Origin: an uncultured Bacteroidales bacterium
GTDB lineage: Bacteria; Bacteroidota; Bacteroidia; Bacteroidales; FEN-979
Direction of reading: 5' to 3'
DNA length: 64,000 nucleotides
Assembly: GCA_903885595.1 (NCBI GenBank)
Contig: CAISJJ010000311.1
Span: 1 to 64,000, forward strand
In this document: piece by piece, positions 1-10,074 of the stretch
How the letters are laid out: the number at the start of each line of letters is the position of its first letter
How positions within the stretch are numbered: the stretch's first letter is position 1
Translations under genes and position numbers: made by a program
The notes under the pieces: generated by a model
The model's input: the letters and a program-made list of their open reading frames with translations, nothing else
Told to the model about the DNA's origin: nothing
The model's database searches: none

Positions 1-1
1 A

Positions 2-109
2 AAACGGGACACGGGACACGGGACACGGGACAAAAAAAACAGGACACGGGACACGGGACACGGGAACGACCTGATACAGGATGTCACGCGTCCCGTGTCC
101 CGTGTCACG
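2..109. repeat. Heptamer tandem arrays GGGACAC, followed by a reverse-oriented CCCGTGT array, inside the ispG frame
   Basis: Direct reading: cgggacacgggacacgggacacgggac, then ggacacgggacacgggacacggg, then gtcacgcgtcccgtgtcccgtgtcacgg. Confidence 0.95.
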
Positions 110-913
110 GATTATACCCTGGAACAAACGGCCTCCCGCCTGGCGCCGCTGATTAAGCTCTGCAAGGACCATGGGACAGCCATCCGGATCGGGGTGAATC
201 ACGGGTCACTTTCTGAACGGATCATGGACCTTTATGGAGACACCCCCGCGGGGATGGTTCAATCGGCCATGGAATTCGCCCAGATTTGCGAAAGCCTTTC
301 TTTTCATAACCTGGTGCTGTCGATGAAAGCCAGCAACACCAAAGTGATGATCGCAGCAAACCGGATGCTGGTCGAACAAATGAAGAAGTCGGGCATGAAT
401 TACCCCATTCACCTGGGGGTGACCGAAGCTGGCGCCGGGGAAGACGGACGTATAAAATCAGCCATCGGTATTGGCAGTTTGCTTGCTGATGGCATAGGCG
501 ACACAATCCGGGTTTCCCTGACCGAAGATCCCGAGTTTGAGATCCCGGTCGCATATAATATCCTCCAGGCGGCAGGGGTGCGCATTACCAAAACGGAATT
601 CATTGCATGTCCCTCATGTGGCAGAACACAATTTAACATTCAGTCGGCTTTGGAAAACATCCAGGCCAGGACATCACATCTTACCGGGCTTAAAATTGCA
701 GTGATGGGTTGTATTGTCAACGGGCCAGGCGAAATGGCTGATGCCAGTTATGGTTACGTTGGCGCCGGGAAGGGGAAAATACATCTCTATAAAGGACAGC
801 AACTTGTCCAAAAGAATATTGGGGAATCAATTGCCGTGGAAGCGCTCATCGAACTTATTAAGGTAAACGGTGACTGGACAGAAGCCAGCCACCTTGACGG
901 GGTGGGACCCTGA
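2..913 (+). CDS. ispG: 4-hydroxy-3-methylbut-2-en-1-yl diphosphate synthase (IspG/GcpE), C-terminal part; 5' end outside the window
   Basis: [41 protein letters not shown] and [14 protein letters not shown] are IspG motifs. The frame is open without a stop from base 2, through the tandem-repeat segment, into the listed ORF at 95. Confidence 0.93.
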   Translation, partial: KRDTGHGTRDKKNRTRDTGHGNDLIQDVTRPVSRVTDYTLEQTASRLAPLIKLCKDHGTAIRIGVNHGSLSERIMDLYGDTPAGMVQSAMEFAQICESLSFHNLVLSMKASNTKVMIAANRMLVEQMKKSGMNYPIHLGVTEAGAGEDGRIKSAIGIGSLLADGIGDTIRVSLTEDPEFEIPVAYNILQAAGVRITKTEFIACPSCGRTQFNIQSALENIQARTSHLTGLKIAVMGCIVNGPGEMADASYGYVGAGKGKIHLYKGQQLVQKNIGESIAVEALIELIKVNGDWTEASHLDGVGP

Positions 914-928
914 CGGAGTGGAGTGGTG

Positions 929-1924
929 CTATTTTCCGGTTACGATCCTGATGCACCGGGGTAGTATTTCAAAAGTAAAAGGAGTATGTCCCAGTGATTC
1001 TCCGTCGGTTTCAAGAAAGACTTTACCTGTTGAGCGGATACGGATATTCTCTCCTCTGAAGGTGGCAACGATTGGCAAATTAACCAGGGTTCCGTCGAAC
1101 AGTTTGTGAGCATACCTGACCACCTTCCATTTTCCTGTTTTTTTAATAAGTGTGAGATCCATCATCCCGTCATCAGCAATAGCATAGGGGACCTGTATCA
1201 TCCCGCCACCATTATATTGGCATATGCCGACATTCATCGAAAAAATTTCACCTTTAAACATCACCTTCCCGTCCACTTCAATCACAGCATCGATGAATTT
1301 AAACTGGAAAAGGCTTGCAAAAACAAAATAAAGATAGATCAAAGGTCCACCTTTCCCTTTTTCTTTGAGCAGGTTCGTTTTCTTGTTCACCAGTGCATCA
1401 TAACCCATCCCGGCAACATTCATAAAATACCGCATCACCTTTTCCTCATTGTGATAGTAGGTAACTTTCCCTGCATCCTGGAGGAATGTTTTCTTTCGTT
1501 CCAGAACATGAATAGCCTTTAGGTAATCAAATGGGACATCGAACATCCGGCACCAGTCATTACCTGTTCCGACCGGGATCATGCCTAGCGTAATTTCAGT
1601 GGTTGGAACGATCGTTTGATTCATAATCCCATTCAACACCTCGTTCAGGGTTCCATCGCCTCCAACAACACAAATGTACCTGTATCCCGAAGAAATGGAT
1701 TCTTTTGTAATTTCAATGGCATGCCCCCTTGATTTGGTGGTCCGGAATTCAAAATCAACCTGCTCGTTCCTGAGCAACCGAAGTATTCCGGGCCAGTCTT
1801 TTGTACCTTTCTTAATCCCCGCATTGGGATTGACAATCATAAGCCATTTATCGGGATTGGCTACTTTCATTTCAGACATGGGAACTGGTTTTGGAAAATA
1901 ATGGTTCCTTTTCTTTCCGCGCAA
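929..1924 (-). CDS. Diacylglycerol/lipid kinase family protein (YegS/DagK-like)
   Basis: IVNPNAG, VVGGDGTLNEVLNGI, GMIPVGTGNDWCRMF motifs. Confidence 0.9.
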   Translation of the reverse strand: MRGKKRNHYFPKPVPMSEMKVANPDKWLMIVNPNAGIKKGTKDWPGILRLLRNEQVDFEFRTTKSRGHAIEITKESISSGYRYICVVGGDGTLNEVLNGIMNQTIVPTTEITLGMIPVGTGNDWCRMFDVPFDYLKAIHVLERKKTFLQDAGKVTYYHNEEKVMRYFMNVAGMGYDALVNKKTNLLKEKGKGGPLIYLYFVFASLFQFKFIDAVIEVDGKVMFKGEIFSMNVGICQYNGGGMIQVPYAIADDGMMDLTLIKKTGKWKVVRYAHKLFDGTLVNLPIVATFRGENIRIRSTGKVFLETDGESLGHTPFTFEILPRCIRIVTGK

Positions 1925-3557
1925 AAAGGAAAAAAGAATAGAAAAAGGTAAAAAAGGTCACCCCGGTTTGTGATTCAATAGTATCTTCGGTAAGCATTGA
2001 CAGAAAAGCAATGATCATGAAAACGACCAGGAAGAAATCATCCTGCCTCCGAAGCATAATTGGGGGATACAGTATCGCAAAAAGAAACCAAACCAGTCCG
2101 AAGATTCCGAATCCGATAAATATGGATAAAAACTGGTTGTGCGAACGCCATCGCTGATCGGCGGAAAGTTTTGACTGCATCTTTTCGTATTGATCTGTAA
2201 ACGCGATATTCATGTCGCCGGTGCCTACGCCGGCAAGCCAGTTATCGCGTATGATGCCAATGGAAGCCTTCCAGAACTCAAGCCGCTGCATTAGTGTGGA
2301 CCCGGTAGGATTTCCGGTTTCCAGGTAATTGTCGAACCCCCAAAGGAATTCATAGATCCGGCCACGGATGGTGAATTCGTTCAGAAACACATAGTTTGCT
2401 GTTCCCTTCTCTATAGCCATAATTTCCTGTTGGCTGAGTTTTTCTACGGCATCTGCATCTTTTCGCCATCCTTTTGAAGTAAGAAACCGGATCACAGTAT
2501 AGGCAACCGGCTCCTTTTTCATGTTCAGGCTGTCGAAGGGGATCGTACTACGGATATTCCATGCTCCGCGCAGTTCATCCCACTGGACATAGATCCAAAG
2601 GTAATTTCCATTTTCGGTTTGTTGTGATTTTATATTATGAATATATGGATTTCCACGCGAAGTAACCTTTTCAAGCTTAGCAAAATCCACGGGGTTAACC
2701 CGGTAATAATCATCGACAATTGATTTAATTGTAAATACGGCTCCAAGCGTCACCGTGAGAATGAAAAGCAGCAATCCGGCCTTCAGCCAACGGTTCCTGG
2801 TATTGAAAATAAGAATGGGTATGAGAACAAGGATGGTGATGAAGGTAATCGCGAAACCAGTGAATGATTGTGAAAGAATGATGTAAATAATAAACCACAT
2901 CAGGATCAGTGTGCATAACAACCTCATCCAGGTCACCAACATCCTGTTTTTAAGAGCAAAATAGAGGAGTGTGAAAATGCTGAGTGTTAAAAGAAGACTG
3001 AAAATGATATGTGAAATGTTGCGCGAGACATCTCGTATATCCAGGAAATTGTGTGTCTGGATCATGAATGTATTGTAGAATGATCTTATAAGAACCGCCA
3101 TGATAAACAAAGCCATGAACCTGTAAAATGATTTTTTATCAAAGGCCCCGGATGTTGAAAGAAACAAAGGCAGCAGAAGAAAGGGAAGTTTGGTTCGCAA
3201 ATCCTTCATGGCATAATCAAAATCGGTGGTATAAATAAGCCCCAGCAGATGTATAAATATAACTGAACTGAAAAGTATGGCTGGTTTATTCCGGAAAAAC
3301 TGCAAAAATCCACTAAAAATCCCATTAAAGGCAATGCAAACAGAACAGGGGATAAAATGCAGAATTTTCTGCCAGGATGAACGACCTGCCAGGTATGAAA
3401 ATAGTTTCTGTGTGCTGAACCGTTCAACTATCCATCCACCGGCAATCATAAATTGCCCGATGCTAATCAGCAGTTTCGAAAATGGCATTGAGGCAATGAT
3501 CACCATCAGGGCGAGGATATACCAGTACCTTTCGAATTGTTTTCGGGTTAAATACAT
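1872..3557 (-). CDS. O-antigen ligase-family (Wzy_C-like) membrane protein
   Basis: Multiple TM segments and a large loop containing RLEFWKASIGIIRDNWLAGVGTGD...HNQFLS. Confidence 0.8.
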   Translation of the reverse strand: MYLTRKQFERYWYILALMVIIASMPFSKLLISIGQFMIAGGWIVERFSTQKLFSYLAGRSSWQKILHFIPCSVCIAFNGIFSGFLQFFRNKPAILFSSVIFIHLLGLIYTTDFDYAMKDLRTKLPFLLLPLFLSTSGAFDKKSFYRFMALFIMAVLIRSFYNTFMIQTHNFLDIRDVSRNISHIIFSLLLTLSIFTLLYFALKNRMLVTWMRLLCTLILMWFIIYIILSQSFTGFAITFITILVLIPILIFNTRNRWLKAGLLLFILTVTLGAVFTIKSIVDDYYRVNPVDFAKLEKVTSRGNPYIHNIKSQQTENGNYLWIYVQWDELRGAWNIRSTIPFDSLNMKKEPVAYTVIRFLTSKGWRKDADAVEKLSQQEIMAIEKGTANYVFLNEFTIRGRIYEFLWGFDNYLETGNPTGSTLMQRLEFWKASIGIIRDNWLAGVGTGDMNIAFTDQYEKMQSKLSADQRWRSHNQFLSIFIGFGIFGLVWFLFAILYPPIMLRRQDDFFLVVFMIIAFLSMLTEDTIESQTGVTFFTFFYSFFLFARKEKEPLFSKTSSHV

Positions 3558-3563
3558 AGATGG

Positions 3564-4376
3564 TTATGCAAACAGTTTGGCACGGCCTTTTTTTAGCTTG
3601 GTTTTGAATATGTAAAAGCTGTCGGTTCCCCTGATGTCAATACGTTTGATCTCAAATGGCTGGCGAATCGGCCAGGGGTTGATATCGTTTCCGATACGGA
3701 GGGCAAAATCGAGTCCGAAATGCTGAAACATTTTTATCATTTGTCCCTTAAGGACAGGGTCTTTCTTAGGGTATCCCCCGTAAGGATATGCCAGAGCCCT
3801 GGTAAACGGGATTCCATAAAAATCAAGGGTTTCCCTGCAATTATTCAAATCTTCCTCCATGTCTGAAAGGGAAAGATCTCCGTAACTTTTGTGTAAGAAT
3901 GAATGTAATCCGATTTCAATATCATCATTGAGTGCAAGCTGCCTGATTTCTTCTGCCGTCATGATTGCATCGTTGCCTTTATCCCACATGTTTGTTTTTC
4001 CCATGAAAGCCACCGGCACAAAAACCGTTGCAGTGAATTGATGTTTTTTCAGCAATGGAAGGGCCTGCCTGCGAAAATTCACATAGGCATCATCAAAGGT
4101 AATGATGATCGCTTTTTTGGGGAGGGGGGCATCTTCCTTTAACATGTTTTTCAGGGTTTTTAAACTGATGGTTTGATAGCCCCTTTCTCTCAGGTACATC
4201 AGCTGATAATCAAATTGGTCAGTGGTCACCGTAAGTCCATCGGGACCATTTTCAAGAATTTTGTGGTACATCAGAACCGGCAACCCCTTTTTCGGCGGGA
4301 CCAGAAAACTGTACTGAATTGTCAGGATACATAAAATCAGCAACAGGGAAACGACAACAAGTTCGATTATGGTCAT
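3564..4376 (-). CDS. Polysaccharide deacetylase family protein
   Basis: VLMYHKI, IITFDDAYVNF, LAYPYGGY motifs (NodB domain). Confidence 0.88.
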   Translation of the reverse strand: MTIIELVVVSLLLILCILTIQYSFLVPPKKGLPVLMYHKILENGPDGLTVTTDQFDYQLMYLRERGYQTISLKTLKNMLKEDAPLPKKAIIITFDDAYVNFRRQALPLLKKHQFTATVFVPVAFMGKTNMWDKGNDAIMTAEEIRQLALNDDIEIGLHSFLHKSYGDLSLSDMEEDLNNCRETLDFYGIPFTRALAYPYGGYPKKDPVLKGQMIKMFQHFGLDFALRIGNDINPWPIRQPFEIKRIDIRGTDSFYIFKTKLKKGRAKLFA

Positions 4377-5167
4377 AGCTTCCGTTTTAGTTCCAGGGTT
4401 TTAGCAATTTTCAGGGTGGCATACACGGCAGCAAGGAATGACCACATAAACCCAGGATATCCATCGAGAAAGCCGCGTTTGATTATATAAAAAGAAAAGA
4501 AGCTTAAAGGGAATTTTAGCACTACCCAGATTTTTGAAAATGACCGTCCCTGTTTACCATAACCTTCAGCTGCCTGTGATGTATAGGTGTTTATTTTCCC
4601 AAGGTGATGACTTATATCCCTGTAAGAATAATGTATGATGCGTCCTTTGAGCTGAACAACAGGCCCCGTCACTTCAATCCCTTCATGCACCGGAACCCGG
4701 GTAAACCCACCCCTGGCCCTGTTGAAAAGCCGGAGATGAATTTCTTTCCCAACACCGCTGTAGCGGAGAAGTTTTCCCATGAAAAATAAGGAAAAAGGGA
4801 TATTGAAACCTGCAGGCATCGACTTGCCAGTCCCTTCACTTGCTGTCCCCGTCACCTTGTTGCCCAAGGGGCCAAATATCCCTGCCAGTTCAATTCTCAA
4901 CTCCTCCGAAACAACCTCATCGGCATCGATGGAGAAAACCCAGTCATGTGTTGCCATGTCGACGGCAAATTGCTTTTGCGTTCCATAGCCATCGAATTCA
5001 CGCTGATATACCCTACAGCCAAACGCCCTGCATATGCCAGCGGTATTGTCTGTTGACATAGCGTCAATCACCACTATTTCATCGGCAACCGGTTTCACCG
5101 ATTCCAGGCAGCGAAGGATGTTATACGCTTCGTTCCAGACAATAATGACAACCGACAGTTTGGGCAT
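4373..5167 (-). CDS. Glycosyltransferase family 2 (WaaE/KdtX-like)
   Basis: LSVVIIVWNEAYNILRCLESVKPVADEIVVIDAMSTDNT, WVFSIDADEVVSEEL. Confidence 0.9.
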   Translation of the reverse strand: MPKLSVVIIVWNEAYNILRCLESVKPVADEIVVIDAMSTDNTAGICRAFGCRVYQREFDGYGTQKQFAVDMATHDWVFSIDADEVVSEELRIELAGIFGPLGNKVTGTASEGTGKSMPAGFNIPFSLFFMGKLLRYSGVGKEIHLRLFNRARGGFTRVPVHEGIEVTGPVVQLKGRIIHYSYRDISHHLGKINTYTSQAAEGYGKQGRSFSKIWVVLKFPLSFFSFYIIKRGFLDGYPGFMWSFLAAVYATLKIAKTLELKRKL

Positions 5168-5170
5168 GAA

Positions 5171-5971
5171 TTAATGGTTAATATTAATAGAAAACTGATC
5201 CCAATCCATTCCCACGGTAAAGGATTCGCGGAAGAGCGATAATTCTTGTGCCAACAGTGTTACGTTATGCACCGCTTCTTTATTTTCGGAGGCAGCAAAC
5301 AGCACATTTCCCTTTGCATCAATTGCTGTTGTGTCGCCGGTATGGCCCGTTCCATGCCCGTCGAAACCAACCCGGTTTACCCCCGCAACATATGACTGGT
5401 TTTCCATGGCCCTTGCCATGAGCAAGGTTTTCCAGACATGAGCCCGGCTTGCAGGCCAGTTTGCCAGACAAACCAGCAAATCGTAACAGTATTGCCCGTC
5501 ATGCCATGTATTTTTGCTCCAGACCGGAAAACGCAAATCGTAGCAGATAATTGGTGAGATTTTCCATCCTTTTACCTTGACGATAAGCTTTTGATGACCA
5601 CCTCTGAAAAGCCTGTACTCCTCACTCAAACGGAACAAGTGCCGCTTATCGTATGTCTGATATTGGCCATCCGGATGCATGCAAACCAACCGGTTATAAC
5701 ATCCTCCACCATCAGAGATCAGCAAGGTGGCCATGATCACAACATTCATTTCGTCTGCCTTTTTCCTAAGGAACTGCATCGAGGGCCCGTTCATGGGTTC
5801 AGCACAGGTTGAAGGATTGATTGAGAACCCTGTATTGAATGTTTCAGGCAGCAGCACCAGGTCTGTTTGTTCCGAAATACCTCCAAGTAAATAGCTAAAG
5901 TGATCAAGGTTTTCCAGTCGCTTCTCCCAGAAAAGGTTTGCCTGAACAAGGGTAAGTCTTAGATCCTGCAT
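5171..5971 (-). CDS. Nitrilase-family amidohydrolase (omega-amidase/YafV-like)
   Basis: [24 protein letters not shown], nitrilase Glu-Lys-Cys pattern. Confidence 0.88.
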   Translation of the reverse strand: MQDLRLTLVQANLFWEKRLENLDHFSYLLGGISEQTDLVLLPETFNTGFSINPSTCAEPMNGPSMQFLRKKADEMNVVIMATLLISDGGGCYNRLVCMHPDGQYQTYDKRHLFRLSEEYRLFRGGHQKLIVKVKGWKISPIICYDLRFPVWSKNTWHDGQYCYDLLVCLANWPASRAHVWKTLLMARAMENQSYVAGVNRVGFDGHGTGHTGDTTAIDAKGNVLFAASENKEAVHNVTLLAQELSLFRESFTVGMDWDQFSININH

Positions 5972-6066
5972 CCAAAAATTTTAAAATTCAAGGTAAAATT
6001 AAAAATATATGCATTGTAGTGTGTAAAAATTTTAATTTTGCGCTTATAATTAAAACGCTCAATAAC

Positions 6067-7257
6067 ATGCAAACAATTGATAATTATAATTTTAAGGATA
6101 AAAAAGCACTGATCCGCGTTGATTTCAATGTGCCGCTGGACAGTCAGTATCACATAACCGATACCAACCGCATTGATGCAACTATTACAACCATTACAAA
6201 AATTCTGAATGGCGGTGGGTCTGTGATCCTGATGTCACACCTGGGTCGTCCGAAGGGAGGTCCTGAAGAAAAGTTTTCTCTGAAGCACCTTGTCCCCTAT
6301 CTTTCACAAAAGCTGAAGGTGCCTGTAAAGTTTGCCGACGATTGCATCGGTCAATCAGCCATTGATCTTGCCGGCTCCCTGAAGCCAGGGGAGGTCTTGC
6401 TTCTTGAAAATCTCCGTTTCTACAAGGAAGAGGAAAAGGGTGATAAAGAATTTGCCCGGAAGTTATCGGTGCTGGGCGATATGTATGTGAATGATGCATT
6501 CGGTACCGCGCACCGCGCCCATGCATCAACCGCCATCATTGCTGAATTTTTCCCTGAAACCAAAATGTTCGGGTATGTCATGGCCAATGAGATCAGTGCC
6601 ATCGACAAATGCCTCAAGGACGGCAAACGACCGTTAACGGCCATCCTGGGTGGTGCAAAGGTTTCGACAAAAATCGAGATTATCACCCACCTTATGGATA
6701 AAGTCGACAACCTGATCATCGGTGGTGGCATGATGTTTACTTTTATCAAGGCACTGGGTGGCGAAATAGGCGCTTCAATGGTTGAGGAAGAATATGTCGA
6801 ACTGGCTAAAAACATCGTGGAAGGCGCCAAAACATTGGGCGTGAATCTTTATATTCCCGCGGATGCCGTTCTTGCCGATGCATTTTCAAATGATGCCAAT
6901 AAAAAAACAAGCAGCGCCTATGATATCCAGGTTCCCTGGATGGGTCTCGACATTGGTCCATCGGCTTGTGCGAAATTCAACCACGTCATCGAGCAATCGG
7001 GAACGATCCTGTGGAATGGTCCCATGGGCGTTTTTGAAATGAACAATTATGAAGCTGGAACGAAGTTTATCGCACTTGCACTGGTAAAGGCTACGGAAAA
7101 TGGCGCGTTTACCCTCGTGGGGGGCGGCGATTCGGTTGCAGCCATCAACAAATACAACCTGGCCGACAAAGTAAGCTATGTTTCTACCGGCGGCGGTGCC
7201 ATGCTCGAATACATTGAAGGCAAACAACTCCCGGGCATCAAAGCCATCATGGAGTAA
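6067..7257 (+). CDS. pgk: Phosphoglycerate kinase
   Basis: [60 protein letters not shown]. The ATG at 6067 is preferred over 6019. Confidence 0.97.
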   Translation: MQTIDNYNFKDKKALIRVDFNVPLDSQYHITDTNRIDATITTITKILNGGGSVILMSHLGRPKGGPEEKFSLKHLVPYLSQKLKVPVKFADDCIGQSAIDLAGSLKPGEVLLLENLRFYKEEEKGDKEFARKLSVLGDMYVNDAFGTAHRAHASTAIIAEFFPETKMFGYVMANEISAIDKCLKDGKRPLTAILGGAKVSTKIEIITHLMDKVDNLIIGGGMMFTFIKALGGEIGASMVEEEYVELAKNIVEGAKTLGVNLYIPADAVLADAFSNDANKKTSSAYDIQVPWMGLDIGPSACAKFNHVIEQSGTILWNGPMGVFEMNNYEAGTKFIALALVKATENGAFTLVGGGDSVAAINKYNLADKVSYVSTGGGAMLEYIEGKQLPGIKAIME

Positions 7258-8327
7258 TGCGCGTCATTCTCAGCCGGACCGACAGCATCGGGGATGTCGT
7301 ACTGACCCTCCCGATGGCCGGTGTGCTGAAACGATTCTTTCCCGGATGCACCATAATTTTCCTGGGTCGTAATTATACGCGTCCTGTTATTGAGGCCTGC
7401 AAACACATTGATCAGTTCTGCAGCTGGGATGAAGTTTCCGGGTTACCAGATCCCGGATCCCGGATTCGTGTCATAGCTAACCTGAACGCTGACACTATCA
7501 TTCATGTTTTCCCTGTCAGCGCAATCTGCAAACTGGCAAAGCAGGCAGGGATCCAAACCCGGATTGCCACCTCCCGGCGCTTTTTTACCTGGTTAACCTG
7601 CAACCGGCTCCTGCACATTCCCAGGAAAAATTCCGACCTTCATGAGGCACAACTAAACCTGAAGATGCTCAAGCCGCTAGGGATCGGAAAGGAGTTTACT
7701 TTAGAGGAGATTATTGAGGCGTATGGTCTTAAAAGCGGACAAGCGGACAAGCGGACAGGTCAACAAGCGGACAATGGAGCTGTACAATTAAAAATTAAAA
7801 ATTACGAATTACAGCAAATAACCCCTGTCACGCGTCACGTGTCACGCGTCACTGATAAAATGACCATTCTCCTGCACCCAAAATCCAAAGGCAGCGCCCG
7901 GGAATGGGGTCTTGAAAATTTTTCAAAATTAATAGCCCTTCTTCCGGAGGAGAAGTTCAACATCATCGTTACCGGAACCAAAGATGAAGGAGCGCTTATG
8001 CGTGATTTCCTCACTGCCCATCGCGGTCGGATAGTGGACATGACAGGTAAGCTAACCCTTACTGAATTCATGGAGCTGATCCGCTCATCTGATGCAATTG
8101 TGGCCGCCAGCACCGGCCCCCTGCATATCGCTGCAGCATTTGGTATCAGGGCGATAGGCCTTTATGCCCCCATGCGCCCTATTTTTCCGCAACGCTGGGC
8201 GCCCCTCGGAAAAAACGCCTCCTACCTGGTCCTGGATAAAAACTGCCACGATTGCCGGAAAACAATGGTTTGTGCCTGTATCAGAAGTATTAAACCAGAA
8301 GCAGTTGTCGAAAAACTCCTGGGTTAA
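7257..8327 (+). CDS. Glycosyltransferase family 9 (heptosyltransferase-like) with an internal repeat-encoded insert
   Basis: ILSRTDSIGDVVLTLPM N-terminus; ILLHPKSKGSAREWG; ASTGPLHIAAAFGIRAIGLYAPM. Confidence 0.9.
   Translation: MRVILSRTDSIGDVVLTLPMAGVLKRFFPGCTIIFLGRNYTRPVIEACKHIDQFCSWDEVSGLPDPGSRIRVIANLNADTIIHVFPVSAICKLAKQAGIQTRIATSRRFFTWLTCNRLLHIPRKNSDLHEAQLNLKMLKPLGIGKEFTLEEIIEAYGLKSGQADKRTGQQADNGAVQLKIKNYELQQITPVTRHVSRVTDKMTILLHPKSKGSAREWGLENFSKLIALLPEEKFNIIVTGTKDEGALMRDFLTAHRGRIVDMTGKLTLTEFMELIRSSDAIVAASTGPLHIAAAFGIRAIGLYAPMRPIFPQRWAPLGKNASYLVLDKNCHDCRKTMVCACIRSIKPEAVVEKLLG
7731..7852. repeat. Composite repeat inside the GT9 CDS: AAGCGGAC array, TAAAAATTACGAATTAC, GTCACNN array
   Basis: Direct reading of agcggacaagcggacaagcggacaggtcaacaagcggac, taaaaattacgaattac and gtcacgcgtcacgtgtcacgcgtcac. 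Confidence 0.95.
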
Positions 8328-8331
8328 AAAC

Positions 8332-8466
8332 GTGACATGTGACGTGTGACGAGTGACAAATGAAAATTCAGTCGCTTCCGTAATTCGTAATTTTTATTTG
8401 ATCCGCGTGGCTCTCCCTCAGGTTTACCAACTTGCCAACTTGCCAGCTTACCAACTTACCAGCTTA
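8332..8466. repeat. Intergenic composite repeat: GTGACNN array, GTAATTCGTAATTTTTA, CARCTTRC octamer array
   Basis: Direct reading: gtgacatgtgacgtgtgacgagtgac; gtaattcgtaattttta; ccaacttgccaacttgccagcttaccaacttaccagctta. Confidence 0.95.
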
Positions 8467-8487
8467 ATTATTTAGAGGTGAGAGAAT

Positions 8488-9564
8488 TCATTTTATTTTC
8501 TCAAATACCCCATAAATCTCATGCCCGATATTGCGCATCGGTGAAATTCTGATTACTGAAAAATGATGGGATAAACTATAAAGCCATGTAATCCATTTTG
8601 CATTCGGGCGGATATACCACTTTTTGAGAATTTCGACTTTTTTGAATTCAATTCTTTTTATATCATCTGCTTTTCTTTCGGTATAAAGCGCTGCTTTCAT
8701 TTTTTTCGAAACCGGACTCATCAATTTCCGGGTTTCTTTCCTCCCCTGACCCCTAAAAGTGGTTTTAATGGTATGGGTATAATAATCAACCCGCCTGAAT
8801 CCTCTTTGTATCAACAAGTCTTTTAACCCTTTGCCATCAAAGTAGTTTACATGGTTAATCAGGAGTTCAGACGAGACACTTTTCAATTTAAAAGTAAGGT
8901 AATGTTTCCAGATATCTTCATATCCATTCGGCGTGATGAAATGAAACAAGCCGCCAGTTTTCAAACAGGCATTAACATTTTCAATCACTTTTGAAATATC
9001 GGTTACATGTTCAAGGATGTCGCGGGCAATAACAAGATCAAATTTATCCTGGTAAGTGGTTTGTAAAATGTCAGGGATGGACCTGATTGTTTCAAAATGA
9101 TGGTGCTCCTGATTGAAATCAAGCACCTCCTTGTTAATGTCCATCACCGTGATCTGGACAGTGGGAATTACAAACTGTAGCCCGGCGGCGAAATAACCCG
9201 AGCCCGGGCCCAATTCCAAAATGTTGCGGGGGGAGATCCTGCGTGATTTTAACATCCAGCCAAAAACAACCCCTCGGCGAAAGTTTCTTAAACAGTTTTT
9301 GAACTGTTCATTTTCACCCGTTCTCAGTGATTCCTCAATATAGTAGGCATAACATCCCCTGTTGGTTTCCTCCTCCGTTAGCATTGGATCCAGCTGGATA
9401 TGGCTGCATTTTTCACACAGAATAATATTACAGGTTTTGATATCCCAGTAGTCAACGATGCCTATCCGGATTCCTTTTTTCTCGTGACATATCCTGCAGT
9501 TTTCTTCCCTGGGCAGCAATTCTCCTTTAAAGGATAAAGGTGTGTTAATAAACATGTTTTTCAT
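8488..9564 (-). CDS. Class I SAM-dependent methyltransferase with N-terminal Cys-rich (zinc-binding-like) motif
   Basis: CRICHEKKG...CNIILCEKCSHIQ; ILELGPGSGYFAAGL; DLVIARDILEHV. Confidence 0.87.
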   Translation of the reverse strand: MKNMFINTPLSFKGELLPREENCRICHEKKGIRIGIVDYWDIKTCNIILCEKCSHIQLDPMLTEEETNRGCYAYYIEESLRTGENEQFKNCLRNFRRGVVFGWMLKSRRISPRNILELGPGSGYFAAGLQFVIPTVQITVMDINKEVLDFNQEHHHFETIRSIPDILQTTYQDKFDLVIARDILEHVTDISKVIENVNACLKTGGLFHFITPNGYEDIWKHYLTFKLKSVSSELLINHVNYFDGKGLKDLLIQRGFRRVDYYTHTIKTTFRGQGRKETRKLMSPVSKKMKAALYTERKADDIKRIEFKKVEILKKWYIRPNAKWITWLYSLSHHFSVIRISPMRNIGHEIYGVFEKIK

Positions 9565-10064
9565 CCCCAGTTCGGAAATTTTATTTCGCCCCCGAATTTT
9601 TTCATTACCCTGGGAAAGACATCTGAAACACGGTGATAAAAAAAGGATCCCTTTTTGTCTTCACGGGTAAGCCATTTTCCCTTGGGATCCAGGCTGGTAA
9701 TAATAAAAAGCAGGATACTGATCAGTATGATCCCTTTTACAAGCCCCAGAACAGCGCCCCCGATATGGTTGATGATTCCAAATCCTACCACGTCAACTGC
9801 CTTTTCGGCCAGTTTTGCCATGATGAGAATTGCGATGACAACCAGCATAAAGGTTATGGTAAAAGAAAGAATCGGCAACCAAAACCGAGACGGGTTCAGG
9901 TGTTCCATGAGTGTGGCATCCAGGTAATTTGAAAAATAAACGGCTGCATAAATTCCCAGAATCAAAGCAATGATGCTTGCCAGGCTGATGATGATACCTT
10001 TACGGTAGCCATTGATCACGAACAGGATTGTAAATATGATGATACTATAATCAATGAAATTCAT
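9561..10064 (-). CDS. CvpA family protein
   Basis: MNFIDYSIIIFTILFVINGYRKGIIISLASIIALILGIYAA; four TM segments. Confidence 0.85.
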   Translation of the reverse strand: MNFIDYSIIIFTILFVINGYRKGIIISLASIIALILGIYAAVYFSNYLDATLMEHLNPSRFWLPILSFTITFMLVVIAILIMAKLAEKAVDVVGFGIINHIGGAVLGLVKGIILISILLFIITSLDPKGKWLTREDKKGSFFYHRVSDVFPRVMKKFGGEIKFPNWG

Positions 10065-10074
10065 GGAGGCTGAA

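Noticed and set aside
206-639. Antisense ORFs within ispG (and similar antisense ORFs across pgk, acs, kinases, GH gene)
   Set aside because: Low-complexity or compositionally odd translations overlapping strongly conserved sense proteins; no recognisable domain or start context.
1106-1522. 138-aa + strand ORF antisense to the lipid kinase
   Set aside because: Shadow ORF opposite a clearly conserved kinase; no domain recognised.
8743-8760. cccctgacccctaaaa in the methyltransferase gene as another in-frame palindromic insert
   Set aside because: Shares cccctgacccct with the hemW element but lacks a stem and a clear protein insertion; could be chance.
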